A stretch of 64,000 nucleotides of DNA, from positions 186,001 through 250,000 of the forward strand of contig NZ_JBFANZ010000001.1 in the NCBI RefSeq assembly GCF_040659735.1. The letters run 5' to 3'. Under the pieces are notes generated by a model. That model worked only from the letters and a program-made list of their open reading frames with translations. It had not been told where the DNA came from and did not search any database. The position numbers and the translations under genes were made by a program. The DNA is from Micromonospora_I sp040659735. Its GTDB lineage: Bacteria; Actinomycetota; Actinomycetes; Mycobacteriales; Micromonosporaceae. Shown here in pieces: positions 8,465-17,509 of this stretch. How positions within the stretch are numbered: the stretch's first letter is position 1; every line of letters begins with the position of its first letter.

Positions 8465-9439
8465 CTATTTCAGCGCCGAGGCGAGGAACTCCATCCCGCG
8501 CTGGGCGAAGTGCGCCCGGCCCCCCTCGTGACCGTCCCACTCGTAGACCTCCATCTCCTTCGGCCCCGCGTAGGCGTGGTAGGCAGCGAAGACGGTCGAC
8601 GGCGGGCAGATCTGATCCATCAGCGCGGCGCTGAACAGCGCCGGGGCGCTGGCCCGCGGCACCAGATGCACCATGTCGACGTAATCGACGGTCGCCAGGA
8701 CGGCCGCCGCGCGGTCCGGATGCACGCGGCAGAAACGGACCAGTTCGGCGTACGGGTCGGCGTCGGTGATGGTGACCGCCCGCCGGATATGGCAGAGGAA
8801 CGGCACCTGCGACACGACGGCGGCGACCCGACCGGCGGCGAGCGACGCGGCGGCCAACGCGAGCCCTCCCCCCTGACTGGCGCCGACCACGGCCAGCCGG
8901 GTGGCGTCGACTCCGGGAAGCTCGGCGGCGACCTCGACGGCCCGCACCGCATCGGTGATGAGGCGGCGGTAGTAGTAGGTCGCGGGGTCGAGCACGCCAC
9001 GGGTCATGAACCCGGGCACCGAGGGGCCGGCGCCGTCCGGGCCGGGGTCGGGGGTGTCGCCACCGCGCCAGGACGCTCCCTGGCCACGGGTGTCCATCAC
9101 CAGGTGGGCGTAGCCGGCGGCCGACCAGAGCAACCATTCGTGCGGCCGGCCGCGTCCCCCGCCGTACCCGATGAACTCGACGACGACCGGCAGCGGCCCG
9201 GACGCCGCCGCGGGAAGATTGAGCCAGGCCTTCACCTGGTGGCCCGCGTATCCCGTGAAGCTCACGTCATAGGTCGCGACCCCGCGCAGCGCGGTGTCGA
9301 CCCGGGTGGCCACCGCGGGCGCGGCGGCGGCGCGCGCGTCGGCGAGCGTCTCCTCCCAGAAGCTGTCGAGGTCGGCCGGGCGTGAGACCCGAGGCCGGTG
9401 CCGCCACAGCTCGTCGAGCGGGAGATCGAAGAGCGTCAT
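8465..9439 (-). CDS. CE7 acetyl xylan esterase / cephalosporin C deacetylase family
   Basis: A 324-residue alpha/beta hydrolase with the full CE7 pattern: RGQ (118-120), GxSQG as GASQGGG with nucleophile S188, and the HE pair in WDGHEGG (H304), with D275 as the likely acid. It lacks a signal peptide, as usual for this family, so it acts inside the cell on imported acetylated xylo-oligosaccharides or similar acetyl esters. It converges with the secreted GH16 glucanase, which hints at polysaccharide use, though the two substrates differ. Length is normal for the family. Confidence 0.93.
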   Translation of the reverse strand: MTLFDLPLDELWRHRPRVSRPADLDSFWEETLADARAAAAPAVATRVDTALRGVATYDVSFTGYAGHQVKAWLNLPAAASGPLPVVVEFIGYGGGRGRPHEWLLWSAAGYAHLVMDTRGQGASWRGGDTPDPGPDGAGPSVPGFMTRGVLDPATYYYRRLITDAVRAVEVAAELPGVDATRLAVVGASQGGGLALAAASLAAGRVAAVVSQVPFLCHIRRAVTITDADPYAELVRFCRVHPDRAAAVLATVDYVDMVHLVPRASAPALFSAALMDQICPPSTVFAAYHAYAGPKEMEVYEWDGHEGGRAHFAQRGMEFLASALK

Positions 9440-9486
9440 GGTCGCACGCTATCAGCGCCACGACGCGGTCTGGGGGCGGAGCCGGG

Positions 9487-10317
9487 CTACCAGGCCCTGC
9501 CGGTGATCCGCTCGTAGACCTCGACGTACCGAGCCCGCGTCGCGTCCACGATCTCCGCCGGCACCTCCGGCGCAGGGGCCTGCTTGTTCCAGCCGGTGGT
9601 AACCGCCCAGTCCCGCACGTACTGCTTGTCGAACGAGAACTGTGGTCGCCCGGGCTGGTAGGAGTCGGCCGGCCAGAAGCGCGAGGAGTCCGACGTGAGC
9701 ACCTCGTCGGCGAGGATGAGGGTGCCGTCGGGCGCCCACCCGATCTCAATCTTGGTGTCGGCCACGATGATCCCGCGCTCGGCCGCCAGCTCCGCGCCCC
9801 GGTGGTAGACCCGCACCGTGATGTCACGCAGCTCGTCGGCGGTGTCCGCGCCGACCACGGCGACCACTTCGTCGAACGTCATGAACTCGTCGTGCTGCCC
9901 GGGCGGTGCCTTCGTGGTCGGGGTGAAGATCGGAATTGGCAGCTTCGACGCCTCCATCAAGCCCGCCGGCATGGCGAGCCCGCTGATCGCGCCCGTCTTC
10001 TCGTACTCCTTGAGCCCCAGGCCGGTCAGATAGCCACGGGCGATGCACTCGACCGGCACCATCTCGAGGCGGCGGCAGCGGATCGCCCGGCCGGCGAACT
10101 CGGGCGGCACGTCGGTGGCGGAGATGACGTGGTTGGGCACGACGTCCGCGAGCTGCTCGAACCACCAGAGGGAGAGCTGGGTGAGCAGCTTGCCCTTGTC
10201 CGGGATCGGCGTCGGCAGCACCACGTCGTAGATCGACAGGCGGTCGGAGGCGACCAGGATCAGATCGTCGCCGTCGGCGTAGACGTCCCTGACCTTGCCC
10301 GAATGCAGCAGCTCCAC
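9487..10317 (-). CDS. purC: SAICAR synthetase
   Basis: Phosphoribosylaminoimidazole-succinocarboxamide synthase of purine synthesis; it joins CAIR and aspartate using ATP. The conserved segments are present: SGKVRDVY, LVASDRLSIYD, the IPDKG motif, VECIARGYLTG, and LADEVLTSDSSRFW. I chose GTG 10317 (VELLHSGKVRDVY, 276 residues). It matches the usual N-terminus, and a -10-like TACTAG just upstream suggests a leaderless message. An upstream GTG at 10389 would add 24 residues, but these overlap the TTGACA promoter of the divergent gene. No other pur genes are next to it. Confidence 0.95.
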   Translation of the reverse strand: MELLHSGKVRDVYADGDDLILVASDRLSIYDVVLPTPIPDKGKLLTQLSLWWFEQLADVVPNHVISATDVPPEFAGRAIRCRRLEMVPVECIARGYLTGLGLKEYEKTGAISGLAMPAGLMEASKLPIPIFTPTTKAPPGQHDEFMTFDEVVAVVGADTADELRDITVRVYHRGAELAAERGIIVADTKIEIGWAPDGTLILADEVLTSDSSRFWPADSYQPGRPQFSFDKQYVRDWAVTTGWNKQAPAPEVPAEIVDATRARYVEVYERITGRAW

Positions 10318-10382
10318 GGGGGCTAGTACATCACGAGGCGTACCGGCCACCGGTCGTGCGGCCCAACCGGGCCGGACGGCCG

Positions 10383-10411
10383 TTGACACCCGCCGCGCCC
10401 ACTTGTGTAAA
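10383..10411 (+). promoter_or_regulatory. sigma-70-type promoter of binding-protein gene
   Basis: TTGACA at 10383-10388, a 17-base spacer, then TGTAAA at 10406-10411. It lies 45 bases before the start of the sugar-binding lipoprotein gene on the same strand. This is the best vegetative promoter match seen in the window. Confidence 0.65.
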
Positions 10412-10456
10412 TGGTCCCGGTCATTGTTCGGGCCCGGTGTACGTCAGGAGATGTCC

Positions 10457-11779
10457 GTGCCGCCTACCGCCGTCTCACCGACGTCGCCGACCCGACGTCG
10501 GCTCGTCCTCGCGCCGGCGCTCGCTGCCATTCTGCTCCTCACCGGGGGCGCCGCCGCGTGCGGCGACGCCGACGACGTCGGCCCGGCGGACAAGCGCGTC
10601 GAGCTGTCCATCTTCTGGTGGGGCGGGGAGAAGCGGGCCGAGCTCACCGAGCAGGCGCTCAGGCTCTACTCGTCGCGCCACCCCCATGTCACGTTCAAGG
10701 TCACCTGGCAGGGCAACACCGGCTACTACGACAAGCTCGCCACCCAGGCCGCCGGCGGCAACGCGCCGGACCTGTTCCAGCTCGACGACAACTACCTCGG
10801 CGAGTACGCCGATCGCAAGATCATCCTCGACCTCAGCGGGTACGTCGCCAACAACCGGGTCGATCTCAGCAAGTTTCCGAGCAGCCTCGCGCAGTACGGG
10901 CAGGTCGGCGGACGGACGATGGCGATCGCCGGCGCCGCCAACACGCCGGCGATGGTCTACAACAAGACGTTGTTGCAGAGCTTCCGCATCGCCGAGCCCC
11001 ACATCGGCATGACGTACGACGAGTTGATCGCCTGGGCCAGCCAGGTGACCGCACGCAGCGGCGGCAAGATCGCCGGCACCATGGACCCCTCGGCGGACTA
11101 CAAGGCGCTCTGGTTGTGGCTGCGGGGGCAGGGCAAGGACCTCTACCGGGGACGGCAGATCGGCTTCACCGAGGAGGACCTCACGCGGTGGTTCGAGCTG
11201 TGGCGGCGCGCCCACGCCGCGCGGGCCACCCCGGACGCCGCGACGCTCCAGGTCGCCAACAATGGCGACGTCAGCCGCCAACTGGTCGCCACCCGCAAGG
11301 CGGCGACCTCGTTCATGTGGTCCAACCAACTCACCGAACTGCAGAAATACACCACGGACGACCTGGGGGTCGTCTCCTACCCGGGCGACCCGAAAGGTCA
11401 GTGGGCCCGGGCGTCCATGTACTGGGCGGCGTTTCGCGGCACCCGGCACCCGGACCTCGTGGTCGACGTGATCAATTTCCTCGTCAACGACCCGGAGGCC
11501 GGCCGCGTTCTCGGCACCGAGCGTGGCCTGAGCTCGAACATCGAGGTGCGGGAACTGGTCCAGGCGTCACTGACCGACGAGAAGATGAAGGCGGCGGTGG
11601 CGTTCGAGACCGCGATGGTCGAGCGGTTCGGACCGGCGCCGGTGCCGCCGCCCCGAGGCCACCCCAAGGTACGTGCGCTGCTGATCACGTCCGCGGAGAA
11701 CGTGCAGTTCGGCCGCGCGAAGCCCCGGGACGCGGCGGCCCAGTTCATCGCCCAGGCCAACGCGGCGCTCGCCGGCTGA
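10457..11779 (+). CDS. ABC sugar-transport substrate-binding lipoprotein
   Basis: A 440-residue extracellular solute-binding protein of the family 1 (MalE/UgpB-like) type. GTG 10457 sits six bases after AGGAG and is preferred to ATG 10451, which touches it. Residues 1-34 form a lipoprotein signal with the modified cysteine at C35 (GGAAAC). The mature part begins with LSIFWWGGEKRAELTEQALRLY and has GNAPDLFQLDDNYLGEYADR and FMWSNQL typical of the family. It captures a sugar or oligosaccharide outside the membrane and delivers it to permeases, which are not encoded here. It is therefore an orphan binding protein. Confidence 0.9.
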   Translation: MPPTAVSPTSPTRRRLVLAPALAAILLLTGGAAACGDADDVGPADKRVELSIFWWGGEKRAELTEQALRLYSSRHPHVTFKVTWQGNTGYYDKLATQAAGGNAPDLFQLDDNYLGEYADRKIILDLSGYVANNRVDLSKFPSSLAQYGQVGGRTMAIAGAANTPAMVYNKTLLQSFRIAEPHIGMTYDELIAWASQVTARSGGKIAGTMDPSADYKALWLWLRGQGKDLYRGRQIGFTEEDLTRWFELWRRAHAARATPDAATLQVANNGDVSRQLVATRKAATSFMWSNQLTELQKYTTDDLGVVSYPGDPKGQWARASMYWAAFRGTRHPDLVVDVINFLVNDPEAGRVLGTERGLSSNIEVRELVQASLTDEKMKAAVAFETAMVERFGPAPVPPPRGHPKVRALLITSAENVQFGRAKPRDAAAQFIAQANAALAG

Positions 11780-11785
11780 CCCGCC

Positions 11786-12028
11786 TCAGCGCCGCGGACC
11801 GGACCGCCGGCGCATCAGAATGAACACCAGGAGCACCACGATCACGACGACCACGAGGCAGCAGAGCCCCGTGAAGATTCCACCGATGCCGCGGCGCCGC
11901 CGGGCCACCTCAACCACGATTTGGCCGGTGCCGGACGAGGCCCACGCCGCCACCGGTACGAAGACGGCCAGCCCGACCGCGCCGAGCACCGCACCCAACC
12001 GAGCCCACCATGTTCCACGAGAAGCCAT
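11786..12028 (-). CDS. small membrane protein
   Basis: An 80-residue protein with ATG 12028 after GGATGGAG. The first hydrophobic stretch (11-32) may be a signal sequence or helix, ending in WASSGTGQ. The second (about 51-70, FTGLCCLVVVVIVVLLVFIL) is a clear transmembrane helix followed by a basic RRRSGPRR tail. No family is recognised. It converges on the binding-protein gene with a six-base gap. Confidence 0.65.
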   Translation of the reverse strand: MASRGTWWARLGAVLGAVGLAVFVPVAAWASSGTGQIVVEVARRRRGIGGIFTGLCCLVVVVIVVLLVFILMRRRSGPRR

Positions 12029-12193
12029 GGCTCCATCCTGCGGGCTCTCCGCAACCTCCGCCGACTAGTGCGGCGAACGAGCGCCGGACAAATCCAGCCC
12101 CTCGTCGTTTCCGCCCCCACCCAGCGGGTACGCCCGCACGGTCCATCACATCAGGGCAGGACGCCGGGGTGCACGGCGACGAGGAGGCGCGCG

Positions 12194-12631
12194 ATGTTCA
12201 CGAAGCCCGCACATCTCCCAGAGCGGATCATCTCCGGGGCATTCATCCTGCATTCCGGGCTGGGCAAGCGGGACGTCGGCGATGAGCAGGCGGCCGGAAT
12301 GCACGGCATGGCGGTCGCGGCCTACCCGTTCCTGCGTGACGTCCCACCGAAGCAGTTCGCCCGGCTGCTGTCGACGGCCGAGATCGTCGTCGGCGCCGCG
12401 CTGCTGATCCCGCTGGTGCCGAGCCGGCTCGCCGGGGCGAAGCTCACCGCGTTCGCCGCCGCCCTGATGGGGATGTACGCCCGGTTGCCCGGGATGCGGC
12501 AGCCCGGGAGCGTCTGGCCGACCGAACAGGGCATGGGCCTCGCGAAGGACGCGTGGCTGCTGGGGATCGGCCTGAGCCTGCTGATGAACGGCAAGAACGG
12601 CCGGAAGAAGAACGGCAAGCGCAAGAAGTAG
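12194..12631 (+). CDS. DoxX-like membrane protein
   Basis: A 145-residue protein starting at ATG 12194, six bases after GAGGAGG. It has the DoxX-like pattern: an N-terminal helix (IISGAFILHSGLGK), a middle helix (AEIVVGAALLIPLV), a third (LTAFAAALMGMYARLPG) and a fourth (AWLLGIGLSLLM). It ends in a Lys-rich tail NGKNGRKKNGKRKK. Such proteins are inner-membrane proteins of uncertain role, some tied to thiosulfate or thiol homeostasis. The tail should be cytoplasmic. It is followed by the tRNA cassettes on the other strand. Confidence 0.75.
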   Translation: MFTKPAHLPERIISGAFILHSGLGKRDVGDEQAAGMHGMAVAAYPFLRDVPPKQFARLLSTAEIVVGAALLIPLVPSRLAGAKLTAFAAALMGMYARLPGMRQPGSVWPTEQGMGLAKDAWLLGIGLSLLMNGKNGRKKNGKRKK

Positions 12632-12700
12632 CGGTCGCGGCTGTTCGTTGTGGACGCGGCGTAGCAGCGGTTTGCGCGAGCGCCACGGCATCGCACGACG

Positions 12701-12736
12701 AAACGGGCCCTCAGAGTGATCTCTGAGGGCCCGTTT
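12701..12736 (-). terminator. tRNA terminator, copy 1
   Basis: A perfect 16-base stem (AAACGGGCCCTCAGAG and its complement) with a four-base loop, starting five bases after the tRNA 3' end. It is duplicated downstream as part of the cassette. Confidence 0.85.
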
Positions 12737-12740
12737 CCGG

Positions 12741-12817
12741 TGGTAGCGGGGACAGGATTTGAACCTGCGACCTCTGGGTTATGAGCCCAGCGAGCTACCG
12801 AGCTGCTCCACCCCGCG
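12741..12817 (-). tRNA. initiator tRNA-fMet (CAU), copy 1
   Basis: A 77-base tRNA with encoded CCA and anticodon CAU. It is the initiator type: the first pair of the acceptor stem is mismatched (C1-U72), and the anticodon stem has the three consecutive G:C pairs (GGG/CCC) next to the loop that direct binding to the ribosomal P site. The sequence closely resembles E. coli tRNA-fMet. Confidence 0.95.
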
Positions 12818-12979
12818 TCGGCTCGTTAACACTAGCGCACGCGCTTGCGGCACATCTCACCGCACCCGATAACCGTGGCTCATCGAGCGTTCGTCTGGCT
12901 GGCACAGAACCTCGCCAGCCCAAAAAAGCACGCACCGTGCCAGCGGAAGCGAGAGCGGCCGAGCCGGGGCAGGACGACG

Positions 12980-13015
12980 AAACGGGCCCTCAGAGTGATC
13001 TCTGAGGGCCCGTTT
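12980..13015 (-). terminator. tRNA terminator, copy 2
   Basis: Same 16-base perfect stem and four-base loop as copy 1. Confidence 0.85.
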
Positions 13016-13019
13016 CCGG

Positions 13020-13096
13020 TGGTAGCGGGGACAGGATTTGAACCTGCGACCTCTGGGTTATGAGCCCAGCGAGCTACCGAGCTGCTCCACCCCGCG
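13020..13096 (-). tRNA. initiator tRNA-fMet (CAU), copy 2
   Basis: Identical in sequence to the tRNA at 12741-12817, with encoded CCA, C1-U72 mismatch and the GGG/CCC anticodon stem of an initiator tRNA. The -35 region lies outside the repeat, so the two copies may have different promoter strength. Confidence 0.95.
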
Positions 13097-13226
13097 TCGG
13101 CTCGTTAACACTAGCGCACCCGGCCCCGTACCCGCAAAACGACGCCGGAGCCCGGCCTCGATATCCCTGCTGACCTGCGAATCCCGGCACCGCGGCCGCC
13201 CTACCGACCGAGCAGGGAGTTCCTCA

Positions 13227-13284
13227 CGATCAAGGGCTTATGCGCACGATTGGAGATCAAACCGTGTGCACAAGCCCTTGATCG
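13227..13284. repeat. GATC palindrome element R2
   Basis: A 58-base element with 22-base arms that match at 20 positions (CGATCAAGGGCTTATGCGCACG against its mate) around a 14-base loop. It lies 20 bases beyond the end of the UPF0182 gene. It is the best-paired member of the family. Confidence 0.8.
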
Positions 13285-13304
13285 ACGGGACGGAGGACGG
13301 GCGG

Positions 13305-16274
13305 TCAGCCGCCGGTTGGCGAAGGTGTCGCCGCGGACGGCGTCGCGCCGGGTGTCGGCGTGGCGGCCGGGCGCCCCGCCTGCTGGGCGGCCTGGAACGC
13401 GCTGATCGCTTCGTCAAGCGCCTTCAGTGCCCGGCCGTACCGCTCGAAGTCACCGGACGTCTGCGCGGCCTTGACCTCGCTGATCGCCGTCTGGACCCGC
13501 GCGGCCGCCGCGGCCAGCTCGGGGGTCAGCGCCGCCGGCGGCGCGGCCTGTGGCGGCGGGTTGTTCTGCGGTGGGGGCTGGGCGCCCGGCTGCGCCCCCG
13601 CCTGGCTTCCCTTCTCGACGAGCTGCTTGATGCCGTCCTGCAACGTGTTGGCGAGAACGACGTAGGAGCCACCGTCGCCGTAGGAGAGCAACACCTTCTG
13701 CAGCAGCGGATACGCCTTCTGCTGGTTGCTCTTCACGTAGACGGGCTCGACGTAGAGCATCCCGTCGCCGAACGGGAGCGACAGCAGGTTGCCGTACTGC
13801 ACCTGGGCCTGATTGGACTGGAGCAGGTTGAGCTGCTGGCGGATCGTCGCGTCGTTGGTCATCCGCTGATGTACCTGGACCGGGCCGGAGACGGCCGTCT
13901 GGTCGGGTAGCTCCAGCACATCCAGCCGCAATCGACCGTCCACGTAGGAACCCGAAATCAACGCGGCGAGGTTTTGCCGGCCGGCCGGGGTGACCGCCGA
14001 GGTGAGCTGGAAGCGCGGGCTCTCCTGCCCCGGGAACTGGGTGAGCAGGTAGTACGGCGGCTGCTTCACGCCGTTGTCCGGCGCGTCGGGGACGTTCGGG
14101 ACCGCCCAGAAGTCCTGGCCGGAGAAGAACTCGCCCGGATTGGTGACGTGGAACCTGGCCAGCAGGTTGCGCTGCACCTTGAACAGGTCCGCGGGGTAGC
14201 GGAAGTGGTCGGCCAACTCGGTGGGGATCTGCGCCTTCGGGGTGATCAGCTTGCCGCCGAAGGCCTTGTTCCACGCCTTCAACACCGGATCGGTCTCGTC
14301 GAACTCGTAGAGCTTCACCGTGCCGTCGTACGCGTCGACGGTGGCCTTGACCGAGTTGCGGATGTAGTTGACGTTCTCCCGGGCGAGCTGGAAGGTGCCC
14401 CGCCCGGTCAGCTCGTCGGCCGTCTCCGACTGCAGGTTGACCCGTTCGGCGTACGGGTAGGTGGCCGCCGTGGTGTAGCCATCGATGATCCACTGGACCC
14501 GACCGTTGATCACGGACGGGTAGGGGTCGCCGTCCAGGGTCAGGAACGGCGCCACCTTCTCCACACGGTCCCGCGGGTTGCGCACGTAGAGCAGCTTCGA
14601 GTTGTCGTTCACCGCGGCGGAGAGCAGGAAGTTGCTCTCCTGCTCCTTGATCGAGTAGAGCAGTTTGCGGGCGAACGAACCGATCGGGACCCCGCCCTTG
14701 CCGGTGTATGTGTAGTACTGCTCGGTGCTGCTCGTCGGCCGGTCGAACTCGGCCGGCTTCCCCTTGCCGGGCGCGCCCACGATCGCGTAGTCGCCGCCGC
14801 CCATCTGCTCGCCGTAGTAGATCCGCGGTTGGGTGACCGGGATCTGCTCGGACTTCGACGAGCACTGCTCCAGCGCTTGGTCCCCGAGGAAGCCGGAGAC
14901 GAAGTAGGGCTGCCCGCCGCAGACGACCTGGTTGCCCGGTGCCGCGACCAACCCGTACCCGTGGGTGTAGACGGTGTGCCGGTTGATCCAGTTGCTCTGC
15001 TGCTCGGTCAGCTCGCCATAGTTGATCTCACGCAGGCCGACGACGTAGTCCTGCAGTTTGCCCCCGACGTTGTAGCGGTCGACGTCGAGCTTGGATCCGA
15101 AGTTGTAGAAGCTACGGACCTGCTGCTGCAAGGTGTACGTCTCGGAGACGAGCTGCGGGTCGAGCAACCGGATGTTGGGCACCACCGACGTGTCGGTGGC
15201 GAGCTTGGCCGGCGGGGTCAGGTTGGCCGCGGCGTACGGCCGCGGCTCCGCGTCGGCCAGCCCGAACGCCGCGCGGGTCGCCGTGATGCTGCGTTCGATG
15301 TAGGGCGCTTCCTTGTCCCGCGCGCTCGGCTTGACCTCGAAGGTCTGCACGGCCCAGGGGTAGATGCCGCCGATCGCGACCGCCGAGATCCCGAGCAGGG
15401 CGAGCGAGACGCCCGGCCAGACCAGGTTCCGCATGAACGCGTTGGAGAAGACGATGATCGCGATGGCCACGACGATGGAGATGTAGGCGAGGATCTCCTT
15501 CGCCGGCAGCAACGCGTTGATGTCGGCGTAGCCGGCCCCGTAGAGCTTCGCGCCGTCGTTGTACTGCAGCAGCATCGCCCGCCGGTCCAGCACGTACGCC
15601 ACGGCCTTGAGCATCACGAAGACGGCGACCAGCGTGGTCAGGTGGGCGCGGGCGGCGTTGGTCATCCGGTCCCCGACGCCCTGCAGCCGCACGCCGCCGA
15701 AGAGGTAGTGGACGGCGAGCGCCGCGAGCACGGAGAGCACGACGGCGGTGAAGCCGACCCCCAGCAGGTAACGCCAGAACGGGTATTCGAAGACGTAGAA
15801 GCCGACGTCGACGCCGAATTCGGGGTCGACGACACCGAAGGGCTGCGCGTTACGGAAGAGCAGCCACTGGCTCCACCGGCTCTGCGCCGACAGGCCGGCG
15901 AAGAGCCCGACGATCACCGCGAGCACCGCGATCCAGGCGCCGATCCGCGGGGTCAGCACCATCCGGTAGCGCTCCAGCGTGACCTGCTCCGGCGAATGCG
16001 GCCGCAGCAGCGGCCGGAGCCGGTAGGCCAGCCAGAGGTTTCCGCCGACCACCACACCCATCGCGAGGCCGATCGCGAGGAAGAGCAGCGCGCGGGTGGT
16101 CAGCACGCTCGTGAACACCTGCGTGTAGTCGACCTCGTCGAACCACAGCCAGTCTGTCCAGGCCTGCACACCCCAGCCCAGCAGGGTGAAAAGCAGGAAA
16201 ACCGCGATGAGTACGCCGACTGTGGCGCGGCCGCGTCGACTCATTCTCGGCATGGGACTGCTACGCATGACCAC
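13305..16274 (-). CDS. UPF0182 family integral membrane protein
   Basis: A 989-residue protein of the UPF0182 family (homologous, from memory, to M. tuberculosis Rv3193c). GTG 16274 sits six bases after GGAG. About seven transmembrane helices lie in the first 320 residues (VGVLIAVFLLFTLLGW onward). A large soluble region of about 570 residues follows and should face outside. The C-terminus has a Pro/Gln/Ala-rich linker and a short alpha-helical stretch (LAAAAARVQTAISEVKAAQ), ending in a Thr/Pro-rich tail. Function is unknown. A PDZ protease gene precedes it on the same strand, 97 bases away, as in mycobacteria. Confidence 0.95.
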   Translation of the reverse strand: MVMRSSPMPRMSRRGRATVGVLIAVFLLFTLLGWGVQAWTDWLWFDEVDYTQVFTSVLTTRALLFLAIGLAMGVVVGGNLWLAYRLRPLLRPHSPEQVTLERYRMVLTPRIGAWIAVLAVIVGLFAGLSAQSRWSQWLLFRNAQPFGVVDPEFGVDVGFYVFEYPFWRYLLGVGFTAVVLSVLAALAVHYLFGGVRLQGVGDRMTNAARAHLTTLVAVFVMLKAVAYVLDRRAMLLQYNDGAKLYGAGYADINALLPAKEILAYISIVVAIAIIVFSNAFMRNLVWPGVSLALLGISAVAIGGIYPWAVQTFEVKPSARDKEAPYIERSITATRAAFGLADAEPRPYAAANLTPPAKLATDTSVVPNIRLLDPQLVSETYTLQQQVRSFYNFGSKLDVDRYNVGGKLQDYVVGLREINYGELTEQQSNWINRHTVYTHGYGLVAAPGNQVVCGGQPYFVSGFLGDQALEQCSSKSEQIPVTQPRIYYGEQMGGGDYAIVGAPGKGKPAEFDRPTSSTEQYYTYTGKGGVPIGSFARKLLYSIKEQESNFLLSAAVNDNSKLLYVRNPRDRVEKVAPFLTLDGDPYPSVINGRVQWIIDGYTTAATYPYAERVNLQSETADELTGRGTFQLARENVNYIRNSVKATVDAYDGTVKLYEFDETDPVLKAWNKAFGGKLITPKAQIPTELADHFRYPADLFKVQRNLLARFHVTNPGEFFSGQDFWAVPNVPDAPDNGVKQPPYYLLTQFPGQESPRFQLTSAVTPAGRQNLAALISGSYVDGRLRLDVLELPDQTAVSGPVQVHQRMTNDATIRQQLNLLQSNQAQVQYGNLLSLPFGDGMLYVEPVYVKSNQQKAYPLLQKVLLSYGDGGSYVVLANTLQDGIKQLVEKGSQAGAQPGAQPPPQNNPPPQAAPPAALTPELAAAAARVQTAISEVKAAQTSGDFERYGRALKALDEAISAFQAAQQAGRPAATPTPGATPSAATPSPTGG

Positions 16275-16371
16275 CGTTGGCTCCGCACGCTTGAGTGTGA
16301 TCTGCTCGGATCAGGCACCCAGAGTACGGGGTCTGTCTACGAACGACCCTGTCACGGTGAGTTCGCCGTGT

Positions 16372-17397
16372 TCAGCCCGCCGCACAGCGTGTCGGCTGGC
16401 CTCCGTCTCGGAGTGTCTCGAGTGCGTTGAGCGCGTCGTCGAGGTTGCCGACCTTGATCAGCGGCAGCCCGGGCAGCGCGTTCTTGACCGCCTCGGCGCA
16501 GTTGTCCGCGGGCACCAGGAAGAAGGAGGCGCCCGCGCTCTTCGCCCCCACGAGCTTCTGCGGGATGCCGCCGATCGGCCCGACGTTGCCGGCGTCGTCG
16601 ATGGTCCCCGTACCCGCGATGATCCGGCCGCCGGTCAGGTCCTCCGGCTTCACCTTGTCGATGATGCCGAGCGTGAACATGAGGCCGGCGCTGGGGCCAC
16701 CGATCTCGCCGAGCTCGATCTTCAGGTTGAACGGATGCGGCTGCTTCGGCTCCACCTCGACGCCGATGCGAGGCGGCTGCCCGTTGTCGGCCCTGGTGGT
16801 GATCTTCACCGTCGCCGGGCGTCCGTCGCGGAGATAGCCGACGGTCACGACGGTGCCGGCCGGTTTGGCGCGCACCAGTTGGGTGAGCGTCTGCGTGGCG
16901 GTGACCGGTTGCCCGTCGACGGAGGTGATCACGTCGCCGGACCGGAGCACTCCCTCCGACGGACCGCCGGGCGTCACGCCCTTCACCGTCACCTGCACGG
17001 GATAGCCGAGCTCACGCAGGGCCGCGGTCTCCGCACTCGTCTGCGACGCCGAGAAGTCCTCGGCGTTGCGCTCCTCGACCTGCTTCTGCGTCTGGTCCGG
17101 CGGGTAGATCAGCTCGCGCGGGACGACGGCCTCTTCGCTGCTGAACCAACCGATGATCACGTCACGGAGCCGCACGTCGGGCTGCACGCCGACGGTGGTG
17201 AGCCGGAGCTGCCCCTTCGACGTGGAGGTCGGCGTCCCGGAGATCTGGATGACCTCCTTGCCGTTGTCCTTGCCGAGCGTGTCGACCGTCGGACCGGGGC
17301 CGAGCACCACGTACGGCACGGGCGCGGCGAACACGCCGTAGGCGAGCAGCATGGTGATCAGCGCGCCGAGGAGGACAGTGACACCGCGACGTCTCAT
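16372..17397 (-). CDS. PDZ and Lon-type serine protease (YlbL family)
   Basis: A 341-residue membrane-anchored protease. An N-terminal helix (6-24) anchors it with the body outside the membrane. A PDZ domain follows (about 140-200, TPGGPSEGVLRSGDVITSVDG). The C-terminal third is a Lon-type S16 proteolytic domain with the serine in GGPSAGLMF and the lysine in GIPQKLVGAKSAGA, a Ser-Lys dyad. The family includes B. subtilis YlbL and M. tuberculosis Rv3194c; it degrades envelope or secreted proteins. It is divergent from the DUF2342 gene and upstream of UPF0182. Confidence 0.93.
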   Translation of the reverse strand: MRRRGVTVLLGALITMLLAYGVFAAPVPYVVLGPGPTVDTLGKDNGKEVIQISGTPTSTSKGQLRLTTVGVQPDVRLRDVIIGWFSSEEAVVPRELIYPPDQTQKQVEERNAEDFSASQTSAETAALRELGYPVQVTVKGVTPGGPSEGVLRSGDVITSVDGQPVTATQTLTQLVRAKPAGTVVTVGYLRDGRPATVKITTRADNGQPPRIGVEVEPKQPHPFNLKIELGEIGGPSAGLMFTLGIIDKVKPEDLTGGRIIAGTGTIDDAGNVGPIGGIPQKLVGAKSAGASFFLVPADNCAEAVKNALPGLPLIKVGNLDDALNALETLRDGGQPTRCAAG

Positions 17398-17509
17398 GCG
17401 CCAGAGCGTACCGAGCGCTTCGCCGCACCCCTGATGGCGAACCCGGACTTCGCCCTGAGCTGAAACCTGGGGGCGTGGACGCGTGTCAGCCGCGCGTACC
17501 GTGGATGTC

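Larger units (their letters stand above)
12695..12840. repeat. initiator tRNA cassette, copy 1 (146-base direct repeat)
   Basis: This 146-base stretch is identical, by eye at every base, to 12974-13119. It contains the terminator, tRNA gene and the -10-like upstream region (TAGTGT on the minus strand). Confidence 0.95.
12974..13119. repeat. initiator tRNA cassette, copy 2
   Basis: Second copy of the 146-base repeat, offset 279 bases from the first. A 133-base unrelated spacer separates the copies. Confidence 0.95.

Noticed and set aside
13142..13220. Further tRNA downstream of the duplicated cassettes
   Set aside because: No cloverleaf can be formed beyond the two initiator tRNA copies.
13974..16430. 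Long plus-strand open frame opposite the UPF0182 gene
   Set aside because: It is the antisense shadow of a gene with clear family features; its translation is Arg/Gly/Val-rich low-complexity sequence without motifs or ribosome binding site.
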